Shown: positions 17,424 through 24,452 of the stretch, one piece after another
Layout: each line of letters starts with the position of its first letter
Position numbering within the stretch: the stretch's first letter is position 1
Assembly: GCF_001678665.1 (NCBI RefSeq)
Contig: NZ_LZRP01000003.1
Span: 124,001 to 188,000 of the forward strand
Origin: Erythrobacter sp. QSSC1-22B
GTDB taxonomy: Bacteria > Pseudomonadota > Alphaproteobacteria > Sphingomonadales > Sphingomonadaceae
Length of the DNA: 64,000 nt
Reading direction: 5' to 3'
Position numbers and translations under genes: made by a program
The notes under the pieces: generated by a model
Database searches by the model: none
What the model was told of the DNA's origin: nothing
What the model saw: only the letters and a program-made list of their open reading frames with translations

Positions 17424-17960
17424 ATGGCACGCTGGTACATCATCCACGCTTATTCGGGCTTCGAGAACAAGGTTCGCGATTCGATCCTTTCGGAAGCGGA
17501 ACGGCTCGGCCTGTCCGACGGTGTGGAGGACGTTCAGGTTCCCACCGAGACCATCACCGAGGTCAAGCGCGGCAAGAAGGTCCAGACCGAGCGCAAGTTC
17601 ATGCCCGGCTACGTGCTCGCCAAACTGCAGATGACCGACGACGTCTATCACCTCGTCAAGAACACCCCCAAGGTCACCGGCTTCCTTGGCAATGACAACA
17701 AGCCGCAGCCGATCTCCGAAAAAGAGGCGGCGCGCTATTTCGGCGGGGTCGAGGAAGCCAAGTCTGCGCCCAAGCAGCAGATCTCGGTCGATTACGAGAT
17801 CGGCGACCAGGTCAAGGTGCTCGACGGGCCCTTCGCCAGCTTCAACGGGCTGGTCGAGGAACTCGATTTCGACAAGCAGAAGGTCAAGGTCGGCGTCTCG
17901 ATCTTCGGCCGCGCCACTCCGGTGGAGCTCGATTTCGAGCAGGTCGAACTGAGCAAGTAA
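17424..17960 (+). CDS. nusG: transcription termination/antitermination factor NusG
   Basis: Binds RNA polymerase and links it to Rho or the ribosome. 178 residues: an NGN domain starting ARWYIIHAYSGFENKVRDSI with the FMPGYVLAKLQM core, and a C-terminal KOW domain with IGDQVKVLDGPFASFNGLVEEL. It follows secE as expected, but rplK and rplA are 3.9 kb further on rather than immediately next. Confidence 0.97.
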   Translation: MARWYIIHAYSGFENKVRDSILSEAERLGLSDGVEDVQVPTETITEVKRGKKVQTERKFMPGYVLAKLQMTDDVYHLVKNTPKVTGFLGNDNKPQPISEKEAARYFGGVEEAKSAPKQQISVDYEIGDQVKVLDGPFASFNGLVEELDFDKQKVKVGVSIFGRATPVELDFEQVELSK

Positions 17961-17991
17961 GGCTCCGGCGAGGCTGGCGTCCGCGCCGGTC

Positions 17992-18035
17992 CCGCCGTTT
18001 TTCCTACCGCCGTTTTTCCTACCGCCGGTTTCCTA
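17992..18035 (+). repeat. 15 bp tandem repeat, 2.9 copies
   Basis: CCGCCGTTTTTCCTA is at 17992-18006 and 18007-18021, with a one-base-shorter third copy at 18022-18035. The third copy contains the stop codon of the minus-strand kinase gene. It lies between the convergent nusG and kinase genes; its T-runs could also assist termination. Confidence 0.85.
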
Positions 18036-19205
18036 ACTCCCGAACGTCCGGTCGACGATCTCGGCGGCCTGCGCCGGTTCGCCGCTCTGGGCGGGGACCG
18101 GGCGGATCGCGGACAGCGGCGCTTCGAGCCGGTAGACCAGCCCTTCGGCGGTGAACTCGCGCTGTGCGGTGCCGCGCAGCATCGCCGGGATGACCCTGGT
18201 GAGCAGCTTGGTGCCAAAGCCCCTCGCCTGCTGCACGGCGTCGCTTGCGAGACCCGCGCGATGCTCCTGCCAGATCAGGTGGAAAGTGCCCGCATCGGGT
18301 TCCCCCGCCGCCGGCGATCCCTCTTCGAACGACCAGGAAACATCCACGCTCGCTTCGTCGATCAGGCCGAGGCTGTATTTCTGCGCATTGGTGGCCAGCT
18401 CGTGCAGCGCGAGGCTCAATTGCTGCGCCGCCTCGGAGCCGATGGCGACCTCGGGGCCGGCGATCGTCACGCGTTCGCGGATATCGGGGAGCAGCTTGTC
18501 GAGCTGGATGCGGACCACGGTGTCGACATCGCTCGCGGGCCCCGCGTCGCCCTGCATCACCGTGCGGGTGGCATCGGCCAGCGCCCAGATGCGGCCCTGC
18601 AGCGCCTCGAGGAAATCGTCCTTGGTCGTCGCCGAACGCGCGCTTTGCTGCGCGATCGAGGCCACCACCGCGAGCAGATTGCTGCTGCGGTGGACCGCCT
18701 CGCGCGCCTGCACCGCCAGGATTGCATTGACCCGGCTGAGCTCGGCGGTGCGGGTGTCGACCTTGGCCTCGAGCGAGGCGAGCGTGGCCTTGTGCGCATC
18801 GATCTCGTCGCGCAGGCGATCGTTGGCCGCTGTCATTTCGGCGGGCGAGGGCAGCGCGACCAGCGTCGGGATCATCCGGAACAGCACCACTGCGGTGATG
18901 AAGGACACCAGCCCGGTGGCCAGCTTGACCAGCCCCAGTTGCGGATAGATCGGGATCCACAGCGTCACGATGGAAAGCGCATGGGTGATCCCGCACAGCA
19001 GGATGAACGAGGCGAACAGCAGCACCAGCCCGCGATGCGGCACATCGTTGCGGCGCCTGAGCACCGTCAGCAGCGCGATCGGGATCGCCGAATAGGACAG
19101 GAAGATCAGCAGGTCCGAACCGGCCCACAGCGCCACCAGCCACGGCTGCCACAGCAGACACATGCCATGCGGCATATACTGCCAGATATCGGAAAAACTG
19201 CTCAT
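18033..19205 (-). CDS. HWE-family sensor histidine kinase with ethylene-receptor-like membrane domain
   Basis: 390-residue membrane kinase. The first 115 residues hold three hydrophobic helices with the ethylene-binding pattern known from ETR1: SDLLIFLSYSAIP (D31, Y38, P42) and CGITH (C71, H75). The D-to-Y, D-to-C and C-to-H spacings equal those of ETR1 D25, Y32, C65, H69, the copper and ethylene site. A coiled coil (about 120-165) leads to an HWE-like dimerisation helix with H172 in VHRSSNLLAVV, then an ATPase domain with LALHELATNAQKYS and GFGTKLL. The ATG at 19205 has GGAGAAGG upstream. No cognate response regulator is adjacent. Ligand is inferred, not shown; copper or another small molecule is possible. 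Confidence 0.82.
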   Translation of the reverse strand: MSSFSDIWQYMPHGMCLLWQPWLVALWAGSDLLIFLSYSAIPIALLTVLRRRNDVPHRGLVLLFASFILLCGITHALSIVTLWIPIYPQLGLVKLATGLVSFITAVVLFRMIPTLVALPSPAEMTAANDRLRDEIDAHKATLASLEAKVDTRTAELSRVNAILAVQAREAVHRSSNLLAVVASIAQQSARSATTKDDFLEALQGRIWALADATRTVMQGDAGPASDVDTVVRIQLDKLLPDIRERVTIAGPEVAIGSEAAQQLSLALHELATNAQKYSLGLIDEASVDVSWSFEEGSPAAGEPDAGTFHLIWQEHRAGLASDAVQQARGFGTKLLTRVIPAMLRGTAQREFTAEGLVYRLEAPLSAIRPVPAQSGEPAQAAEIVDRTFGS

Positions 19206-19471
19206 TCGCCTTCTCCCAAAGGTGCGAGCGCATCGGTCGGGCACGGCCCGGTTTTGCGGGCATTGCCAGTGGCTTATAATAGGACGTCGGACAGCTTAGC
19301 CGATCGCGAATTGCCGCGATAGTAAGGGTTCGTACCTAGCGGACAAATCGGGGCGAACGACTCGGGGCGGACGGCTAGGGCGCGGTTCCGGCGCGGGCCG
19401 GATCGGCGGGCTGGCTGAATGCCGGGATCGGGCGGCCGGGCCGGGTTATCCCGGGCCGTGCCGCCGACCGC

Positions 19472-19741
19472 TCAATGCGCGGTCTGGTCCTGCAGCGAAT
19501 CGTGCAGCGAATCTTCGAGATTGCGCGCTTCGAGCGCTTCGGCTTCGGCGGCGCGTTTGACCGAGCGTTCATGCTCGGCCTTGACCCGGTCTTCGGCGAC
19601 CTTGCGGGCCTGCTCGGCAAGACCGCGCCAGGTGGCTTCGGAACGCAGCGCGCGATCGCGGACATTGTCCAGCTGCGCGGCGTTGGCTTCGGTTGCGGAT
19701 TCCTCGGCGCGGGCGTGGTAGAATTCGAAGGTCTGGCTCAT
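19472..19741 (-). CDS. hypothetical helical protein, 89 aa
   Basis: An 89-residue, charged, alanine/glutamate-rich protein predicted almost wholly helical: FYHARAEESATEANAAQLDNVRDRAL, then RAAEAEALEARNLEDSLHDSLQDQ. No membrane segment or known motif. The ATG at 19741 is used; a longer frame to 19828 lacks similar composition. It lies between the kinase and a cold-shock gene. I do not recognise a family and propose no function. Confidence 0.6.
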   Translation of the reverse strand: MSQTFEFYHARAEESATEANAAQLDNVRDRALRSEATWRGLAEQARKVAEDRVKAEHERSVKRAAEAEALEARNLEDSLHDSLQDQTAH

Positions 19742-19865
19742 CGCGGCGGGCTCCAGCGGGAAGGGGGGGAAGGGGGCGGCTTGCGGCAAACCATGCTTGG
19801 TGGTCTGCAGATGTGCGACGCGCCGCACTCGCCGAAGCGAATGCGGCGCGCAGCGGTGTCGAGAA

Positions 19866-20078
19866 TCAATCGGCAGGCGAGAGGTTCACGGCGCTTTCCT
19901 TGCCGTTACGGCCCTGCTCGACTTCGAAGTTCAGACGCTGCTCTTTGTCGAGGGTCTGCATGCCGGCAGCCTGGACGGCCGAGATGTGAACGAAGCTGTC
20001 GGCCGAGCCGTCGTCGGGCTGGATGAAGCCATAGCCCTTGTCGGCGTTGAAGAATTTTACGGTGCCAGATTTGGCCAT
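19866..20078 (-). CDS. cold-shock protein, CspA family
   Basis: 70-residue single-domain nucleic-acid chaperone. RNP1 is KGYGFIQPDD and RNP2 is DSFVHIS; the start MAKSGTVKFFNADKGYGFI is typical. AAAGGA lies nine bases before the ATG. A 326-base gene-free stretch upstream fits the long regulatory leader common in cold-shock genes (family knowledge), though no specific element could be shown. Confidence 0.95.
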   Translation of the reverse strand: MAKSGTVKFFNADKGYGFIQPDDGSADSFVHISAVQAAGMQTLDKEQRLNFEVEQGRNGKESAVNLSPAD

Positions 20079-20404
20079 GGGAGATTCCTTTCAGAAACCT
20101 TGGTTTGCCCGGGCGGCGGAAGTGCCGATCGGGCCGTGCGTCTGGTCGTCAGATGAAAGGGAATCGTCGCCTGGTTTACGCCGGGGCTCTTGCGAGCATG
20201 CGGCGGTCGTCAACTTCGGAGTGTCGCAACTTTCGACTTCTGCCCGAGCCTTATGGCACAGCTTGCGGGATTTACCTAATGAAACCGTCTGGTGGCTTTC
20301 TCGAAGCATCCCAGCCCGGCTCGTAAGCTTAGATTGAGCATGAGTATGGCGGTGGGTTTTCGCACAACCCCGGCTTGTTCTGCCTAAAGTAACGCAGAGG
20401 AAGG
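20079..20404. other. gene-free region upstream of cspA
   Basis: Over 300 bases between the cold-shock ATG and the stop of the next minus-strand gene. It probably holds the cspA promoter and 5' leader on the minus strand. No tRNA, strong hairpin or convincing open frame is seen. Confidence 0.5.
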
Positions 20405-21193
20405 CTAGGAACGACTTTCCTCGTTAGTTTCGTCGAAGGCCGCGACAGGCCGGTCGTCCTCAAACGGTTCCAGCAGCGTTTCGAGGCTTTCGATGCGTTT
20501 TTTCAGCAAGCGGAGGCCCTTTAGGTCCAGCAACCCGCTAAGTAATACGCGGTCTCCCTGAATGTTCATGTTGATTTTATTGAGATCGGGAATTCCGCTA
20601 GCGAATGCGTGAGCGGGAAGGCCTTCCTTAGCCGCCATGAGCGGCGCTTTGGCCGGAAGCGCCGGAGCCCCTCCAGGTTCCGAATTCACTGATTCTGGGA
20701 TTTCGGCACCATCATCTACAAGGCCTTCACCCTCAGAAATATTCTCCAGATAATGATAGGTGTCCATATAAGCCGTTATGGCTGGGCCAATTGCGACATC
20801 CGCGAAACCTTGTTGGATTAAATACGATCGGATCGCATTTTCAGATGGGGGACCTTCAGGAAAACGTTCGTGGAGTTCTTGGAAGAGCGTGGGTGATGTG
20901 CCAGCTCGTAAGAGGGCTGCGTCCCGATCTAATGGGGCGATACCGTGTAAAATATCGACGGCGGTTTGCGTTACCTTCACTTCACCCTTGCCAGCCTTAC
21001 TTAGCAGGCCAAACTGGAGCAGAGCGGCTAGAACTTTAAGAGAACGCCCGGTGAGCCCGGAATACCCCATATCACGAGCAGCAGATTGGCGGTCGATTAC
21101 GTTGGTCCGGTTAGCCTGATGTATTTTCTCAACGAGTTCAATTGCTTGCTTGAGAGAAACGCTCGGGTAACTTGGGCTTCGCATTCGGGACAT
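20405..21193 (-). CDS. hypothetical protein, 262 aa, lower GC than surroundings
   Basis: 262 residues with an N-terminal part (about 1-90) that resembles a winged-helix module: LKQAIELVEKIHQANRTNVIDRQSAARDMGYSGLTGRSLKVLAALLQFGLLSKAG in outline. The middle is acidic and Pro/Gly-rich, and the C-terminus ends in a helical LKGLRLLKKRIESLETLLEPFEDD segment suited to oligomerisation. Base composition and codon use are noticeably more AT-rich than neighbouring ribosomal genes, suggesting horizontal transfer. It sits within the insertion that separates nusG from rplK. Function unknown; DNA binding is only an inference from the N-terminal pattern. Confidence 0.7.
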   Translation of the reverse strand: MSRMRSPSYPSVSLKQAIELVEKIHQANRTNVIDRQSAARDMGYSGLTGRSLKVLAALLQFGLLSKAGKGEVKVTQTAVDILHGIAPLDRDAALLRAGTSPTLFQELHERFPEGPPSENAIRSYLIQQGFADVAIGPAITAYMDTYHYLENISEGEGLVDDGAEIPESVNSEPGGAPALPAKAPLMAAKEGLPAHAFASGIPDLNKINMNIQGDRVLLSGLLDLKGLRLLKKRIESLETLLEPFEDDRPVAAFDETNEESRS

Positions 21194-21856
21194 GCCACTT
21201 CTCCTTGCCTACAAGCCATTCCCTAGCGGGCAGAAGAGAAAAAATCCACCAAAATAAACGGCGAATGGTATATTCTGCGTTGACTTCATGCTTGGCTCGT
21301 GGTGGAACGCTCCCGGACGCAAGCCCAATCGGGGCGTCTGGAAGGAGGTGAGGTGCTTATGAGGAAATGAAACGGTCTCGGCAGCCGATAGCCGAAATGA
21401 CGAGGGCCGACCTTGCGGCCGACCCCCTGGAACAACCAAGCGGAGGAACCGCTGTGATCGCTCGCTTTGCACCCTGTGAATCGCATGTTCCTTCGCCAAC
21501 AGCAAGGAAATTGCGTGATGGTCCGTGTCTCGGCCTATTGCCGCATCCGCTTTGGGCGCTTCGAAACCGTCCGCGCGCACTGGCGCTCGCGCTAGCATAG
21601 GCGGCTGAACAATGGGGGTGACTGCGGTCGTCCTCTCCGTCCAACAACTTGGCCCCGCTCCGGCGGGGCCATTTTTGCAAGGTCCCCAATCCCTTGCAAA
21701 TCCCCCCGTTCCCCGCTATCGGCGCGCCTCCCAAGCGACAGTTTCGGGAATCACCGCGGGAGGTCCGGCCAGCCGGATCGCTCAACCGCTTACCATGAGC
21801 CTGCCGTGTAGCGAGTGTTTCGCGAGGGCAGGCGACAGTGAGAACAGGAGGCCACA
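21194..21856. other. gene-poor region upstream of rplK with leader-like elements
   Basis: About 660 bases without a clear gene. It contains a 7 bp hairpin (CGGACGC at 21314-21320 region with GCGTCTG), then GGAGG ten bases before a three-codon ATG frame (21359), a second GGAGG before a 48-codon GTG frame (21454-21600), and AAGGA before a 25-codon ATG frame (21518-21595) in another phase. A good terminator follows at 21651. The end of the region should carry the rplK promoter. Whether any of these small frames is translated is unknown. Confidence 0.4.
21651..21676 (+). terminator. rho-independent terminator before rplK
   Basis: GGCCCCGC pairs with GCGGGGCC around the loop TCCG, followed by ATTTTT. 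It is oriented for plus-strand transcripts, and no recognised plus-strand gene precedes it within 3.6 kb, which implies a small transcript upstream. Confidence 0.75.
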
Positions 21857-22288
21857 ATGGCCAAGAAGATTACAGGTTACATCAACCTGCAGGTGCCCGC
21901 CGGCGCCGCCAATCCCAGTCCGCCGATCGGCCCCGCGCTGGGTCAGCGCGGCGTCAACATCATGGAATTCTGCAAGGCGTTCAACGCCTCCACGCAGGAG
22001 CTCGAGAAGGGCGCTCCGATCCCGACCAAGATCACGGTCTATGCGGATCGCAGCTTCACCTTCATCACCAAGACCCCGCCCGCCAGCTTCCTGTTGAAGA
22101 AGGCCGCCAAGCTGAAGTCGGGTTCGAAAGAGCCGGGCAAGGTTTCCGCCGGGACCATCAAGGTGAGCCAGGTCAAGGAAATCGCCGAGACCAAGATGGC
22201 CGACCTCAACGCAAACGATATCGACCAGGCCATCAAGATCATCAGCGGCAGCGCCCGTTCGATGGGCCTCGAAGTGGTGGAGGGCTGA
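21857..22288 (+). CDS. rplK: 50S ribosomal protein L11
   Basis: 143-residue ribosomal protein of the GTPase-associated centre. Family features: [44 protein letters not shown] in outline, [15 protein letters not shown], and [35 protein letters not shown] lies seven bases before the ATG. rplA follows two bases after its stop, so they are cotranscribed. Confidence 0.98.
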   Translation: MAKKITGYINLQVPAGAANPSPPIGPALGQRGVNIMEFCKAFNASTQELEKGAPIPTKITVYADRSFTFITKTPPASFLLKKAAKLKSGSKEPGKVSAGTIKVSQVKEIAETKMADLNANDIDQAIKIISGSARSMGLEVVEG

Positions 22289-22290
22289 TC

Positions 22291-22986
22291 ATGGTAAAGC
22301 TGACAAAACGACAGAAGACGCTCGCCGAGCTCGACGCAGAGAAGCTGTATTCGGTCGACGAGGCTCTCGCCACGCTGCGCGAATTCGGGTCCAAGAAGTT
22401 CGACGAGACGGTCGAGGTCGCAATGAACCTCGGCGTCGATCCGCGTCACGCCGACCAGATGGTCCGCGGCATGGTCTCGCTGCCCTCGGGCACCGGCAAG
22501 GACGTCCGCGTCGCGGTGTTCGCGCGCGGCGACAATGCCGACAAGGCGACCGCCGCCGGTGCCGACCGCGTCGGTGCCGAGGATCTCATGGAAGACATGC
22601 AGAACGGCAACATGGACTACGACCGCGTCATCGCGACCCCCGACATGATGGGTGTCGTCGGCCGGCTCGGCAAGCTGCTCGGCCCCAAGGGCCTGATGCC
22701 CAACCCCAAGCTGGGCACCGTGACCCCCAATGTGGAACAGGCCGTGAAGGACGCCAAGGGCGGCCAGATCGAGTTCCGCGTGGAAAAGCAGGGCATCATC
22801 CATTCGGGCATCGGCAAGCTGAGCTTCGACGACACCGCGCTCAAGGCCAATTTCGAGGCCATGACGCAGGCCATCGTCAAGGCCAAGCCGACCGGTTCGA
22901 AGGGCAAATATGTCCGCAAGATCTCGATCACCTCGACGATGGGCCCCGGGCTCAAGGTCGATCTGGGCGAAGTCGAGGGCGCCTGA
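22291..22986 (+). CDS. rplA: 50S ribosomal protein L1
   Basis: 231-residue L1 stalk protein, which in many bacteria also represses translation of the L11-L1 mRNA. Signatures: [42 protein letters not shown] and [21 protein letters not shown]. Start is the ATG at 22291. A strong terminator lies 60 bases downstream; rplJ and rplL do not follow directly. Confidence 0.98.
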   Translation: MVKLTKRQKTLAELDAEKLYSVDEALATLREFGSKKFDETVEVAMNLGVDPRHADQMVRGMVSLPSGTGKDVRVAVFARGDNADKATAAGADRVGAEDLMEDMQNGNMDYDRVIATPDMMGVVGRLGKLLGPKGLMPNPKLGTVTPNVEQAVKDAKGGQIEFRVEKQGIIHSGIGKLSFDDTALKANFEAMTQAIVKAKPTGSKGKYVRKISITSTMGPGLKVDLGEVEGA

Positions 22987-23046
22987 TTTCAGGATCGCTG
23001 CTCCGGCCCGCGCCGGGGAGTGAACGCTACAGCAACACTCTACAAC

Positions 23047-23079
23047 AAGGGGCCGGGGGGAAACCTCCGGCCCCTTTTT
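23047..23079 (+). terminator. rho-independent terminator after rplA
   Basis: AAGGGGCCGG pairs with CCGGCCCCTT (extended by three further pairs) and is followed by TTT, ending the rplK-rplA operon. Confidence 0.9.
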
Positions 23080-23210
23080 GCTGTGCGGTGTTCTCGGGTG
23101 GTTTGCGATGTCTGGGCGGTGCTGCGGGAAGCGGGGAGGGCCGATTTGGCCGTTGGCGGAAAAATCGCGCCGCTCGCTCGTTGATGGGGTGAAGCAATGA
23201 AGGACGCATC

Positions 23211-23390
23211 ATGGAATCCGTACTCGCCATCGCCACCGTCGTCGGGCCGATCCTGCTGCTGGGCGCGATCATCTGGGCCTGGCTGCGCAACCGGCAGGCC
23301 AGCCGCACCAACAAACTCCGCGCCGAACATGGCGCACGCGAATTGCGCAAGGACATCGAGGACAGCCCCCAGAAGGACGCCGATCTCTAG
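23211..23390 (+). CDS. small single-helix membrane protein, 59 aa
   Basis: 59 residues: one N-terminal hydrophobic helix (IATVVGPILLLGAIIWAWL) followed by a basic, then charged tail (RNRQASRTNKLRAEHGARELRKDIEDSPQKD in outline). This layout predicts an inner-membrane protein with the tail in the cytoplasm. A weak GAAGGA is a few bases upstream. The TAG stop lies inside a 13 bp duplication. I do not recognise a named family; size, composition and bias support a real gene. Confidence 0.6.
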   Translation: MESVLAIATVVGPILLLGAIIWAWLRNRQASRTNKLRAEHGARELRKDIEDSPQKDADL

Positions 23391-23409
23391 GCCGGTTCTC
23401 TAGGCCGGT
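23384..23409 (+). repeat. 13 bp tandem duplication over a stop codon
   Basis: TCTCTAGGCCGGT occurs twice in tandem at 23384-23396 and 23397-23409. The first copy contains the TAG stop of the 59-residue gene. A 9 bp repeat (TAGAGCGTG at 23426 and 23442) lies just beyond, at the end of the convergent deacetylase gene. Confidence 0.85.
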
Positions 23410-23434
23410 GCGCGGAGCCTGGCCCTAGAGCGTG

Positions 23435-24412
23435 CTAGCCGTAGAGCGTGTTGGAGGCGACCTGCTCGGCGATCCGCAGCGTTTCCGCGACCGGGTCGGC
23501 GGGCGCGAGCGTATCTGTCGGGTCGAGCGTGACCAGCGGCGGCGGGGCATCGGCATAGGTGCCGGTCTGCACGCCTTTCATCCGCGCGATGGCTTCGCAC
23601 AGGCGCTCGAAGCGCCGCCGGACGATCCGGTTGACCTTGCCGCGCTGGCGATTGACCAGCTCGAAACTGTGCGAAACCATGGTGAAGCTTTGCGTCCCCG
23701 CATCGCGCGCATGACGCAGCGCGCGCACCATCTCGCGCACCGAAAGCGCGGTGATCTGGGCATGCCGTACGCCCCCGCCCAACGTGGCGATGCAGCCGAT
23801 CGGCACCTCGATCACCCCCTGATGACGCAAGGGAACGCGGTGCTCCGCCCCCAGCGAGATCGCGCAATCGCCATCGACGATCCCCGGCGTGTGGCTGGTG
23901 TCGTAGCCGATCCCGCAGTGCGCGAGCGCGCTGAGCGTCGTGTCGTTGGCGCCGTAATTGCCCGCGCGGAACGCGACCGGCGGCGGCGCGCCCGCACTCA
24001 CCAGCGTGTCGCGCGCCCAGTCGATCAGCGTGCATTGCTGCTCGAAGGTGAAGTCCTTGATGTTGCGCCCTGTCGCGCCTCCCAGCGAACGGAGCAGCGG
24101 ATGGTCGGCGTCTGCCAGTTCGAGCCATTCGGTGTGGAGATGCAATTGCACATCGTGCCCGCGCTCGAGAATCGGTCCGACCATATCCTCGATCGCGGCG
24201 ACGCCCCACAGCAATGCGGGCATCGGATCGACGAAGCACACCCCGCGGTGGCCGTGGCTGTTGAACATGTCGAGCTTGTAGGCCAGCCCGTATTCGCCCT
24301 CCCCGGTCCGCCCCGAGACCGCGCAGGCGAGATTTTCCGCCCGGCAATCCCGCCCCGCCTCGCGCACCATTCCGGACGAATACTCGGTGTCTATCGTAAT
24401 ATAGGCCAGCAT
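23435..24412 (-). CDS. polysaccharide deacetylase family protein
   Basis: 325 residues with a NodB/CE4-like fold: N-terminal YITIDTEYSS with a metal-type aspartate, DVQLHLHTEW (His metal ligands) near residue 95 and FRAGNYGAND near 150, and C-terminal SHSFEL. This arrangement is seen in deacetylases near exopolysaccharide or glycan loci. No signal peptide is visible, so cytoplasmic action on a precursor is possible. The ATG at 24412 is preferred to one at 24433. No glycosyltransferases flank it; substrate unknown. Confidence 0.78.
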   Translation of the reverse strand: MLAYITIDTEYSSGMVREAGRDCRAENLACAVSGRTGEGEYGLAYKLDMFNSHGHRGVCFVDPMPALLWGVAAIEDMVGPILERGHDVQLHLHTEWLELADADHPLLRSLGGATGRNIKDFTFEQQCTLIDWARDTLVSAGAPPPVAFRAGNYGANDTTLSALAHCGIGYDTSHTPGIVDGDCAISLGAEHRVPLRHQGVIEVPIGCIATLGGGVRHAQITALSVREMVRALRHARDAGTQSFTMVSHSFELVNRQRGKVNRIVRRRFERLCEAIARMKGVQTGTYADAPPPLVTLDPTDTLAPADPVAETLRIAEQVASNTLYG

Positions 24413-24452
24413 CACGGTGAATATCTCTAGCAATATTTGGTTAACAGGGGAA

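Noticed and set aside
20405..21856. Insertion sequence or integron between nusG and rplK
   Set aside because: Lower GC suggests transfer, but no transposase, terminal inverted repeats or attachment site was found.
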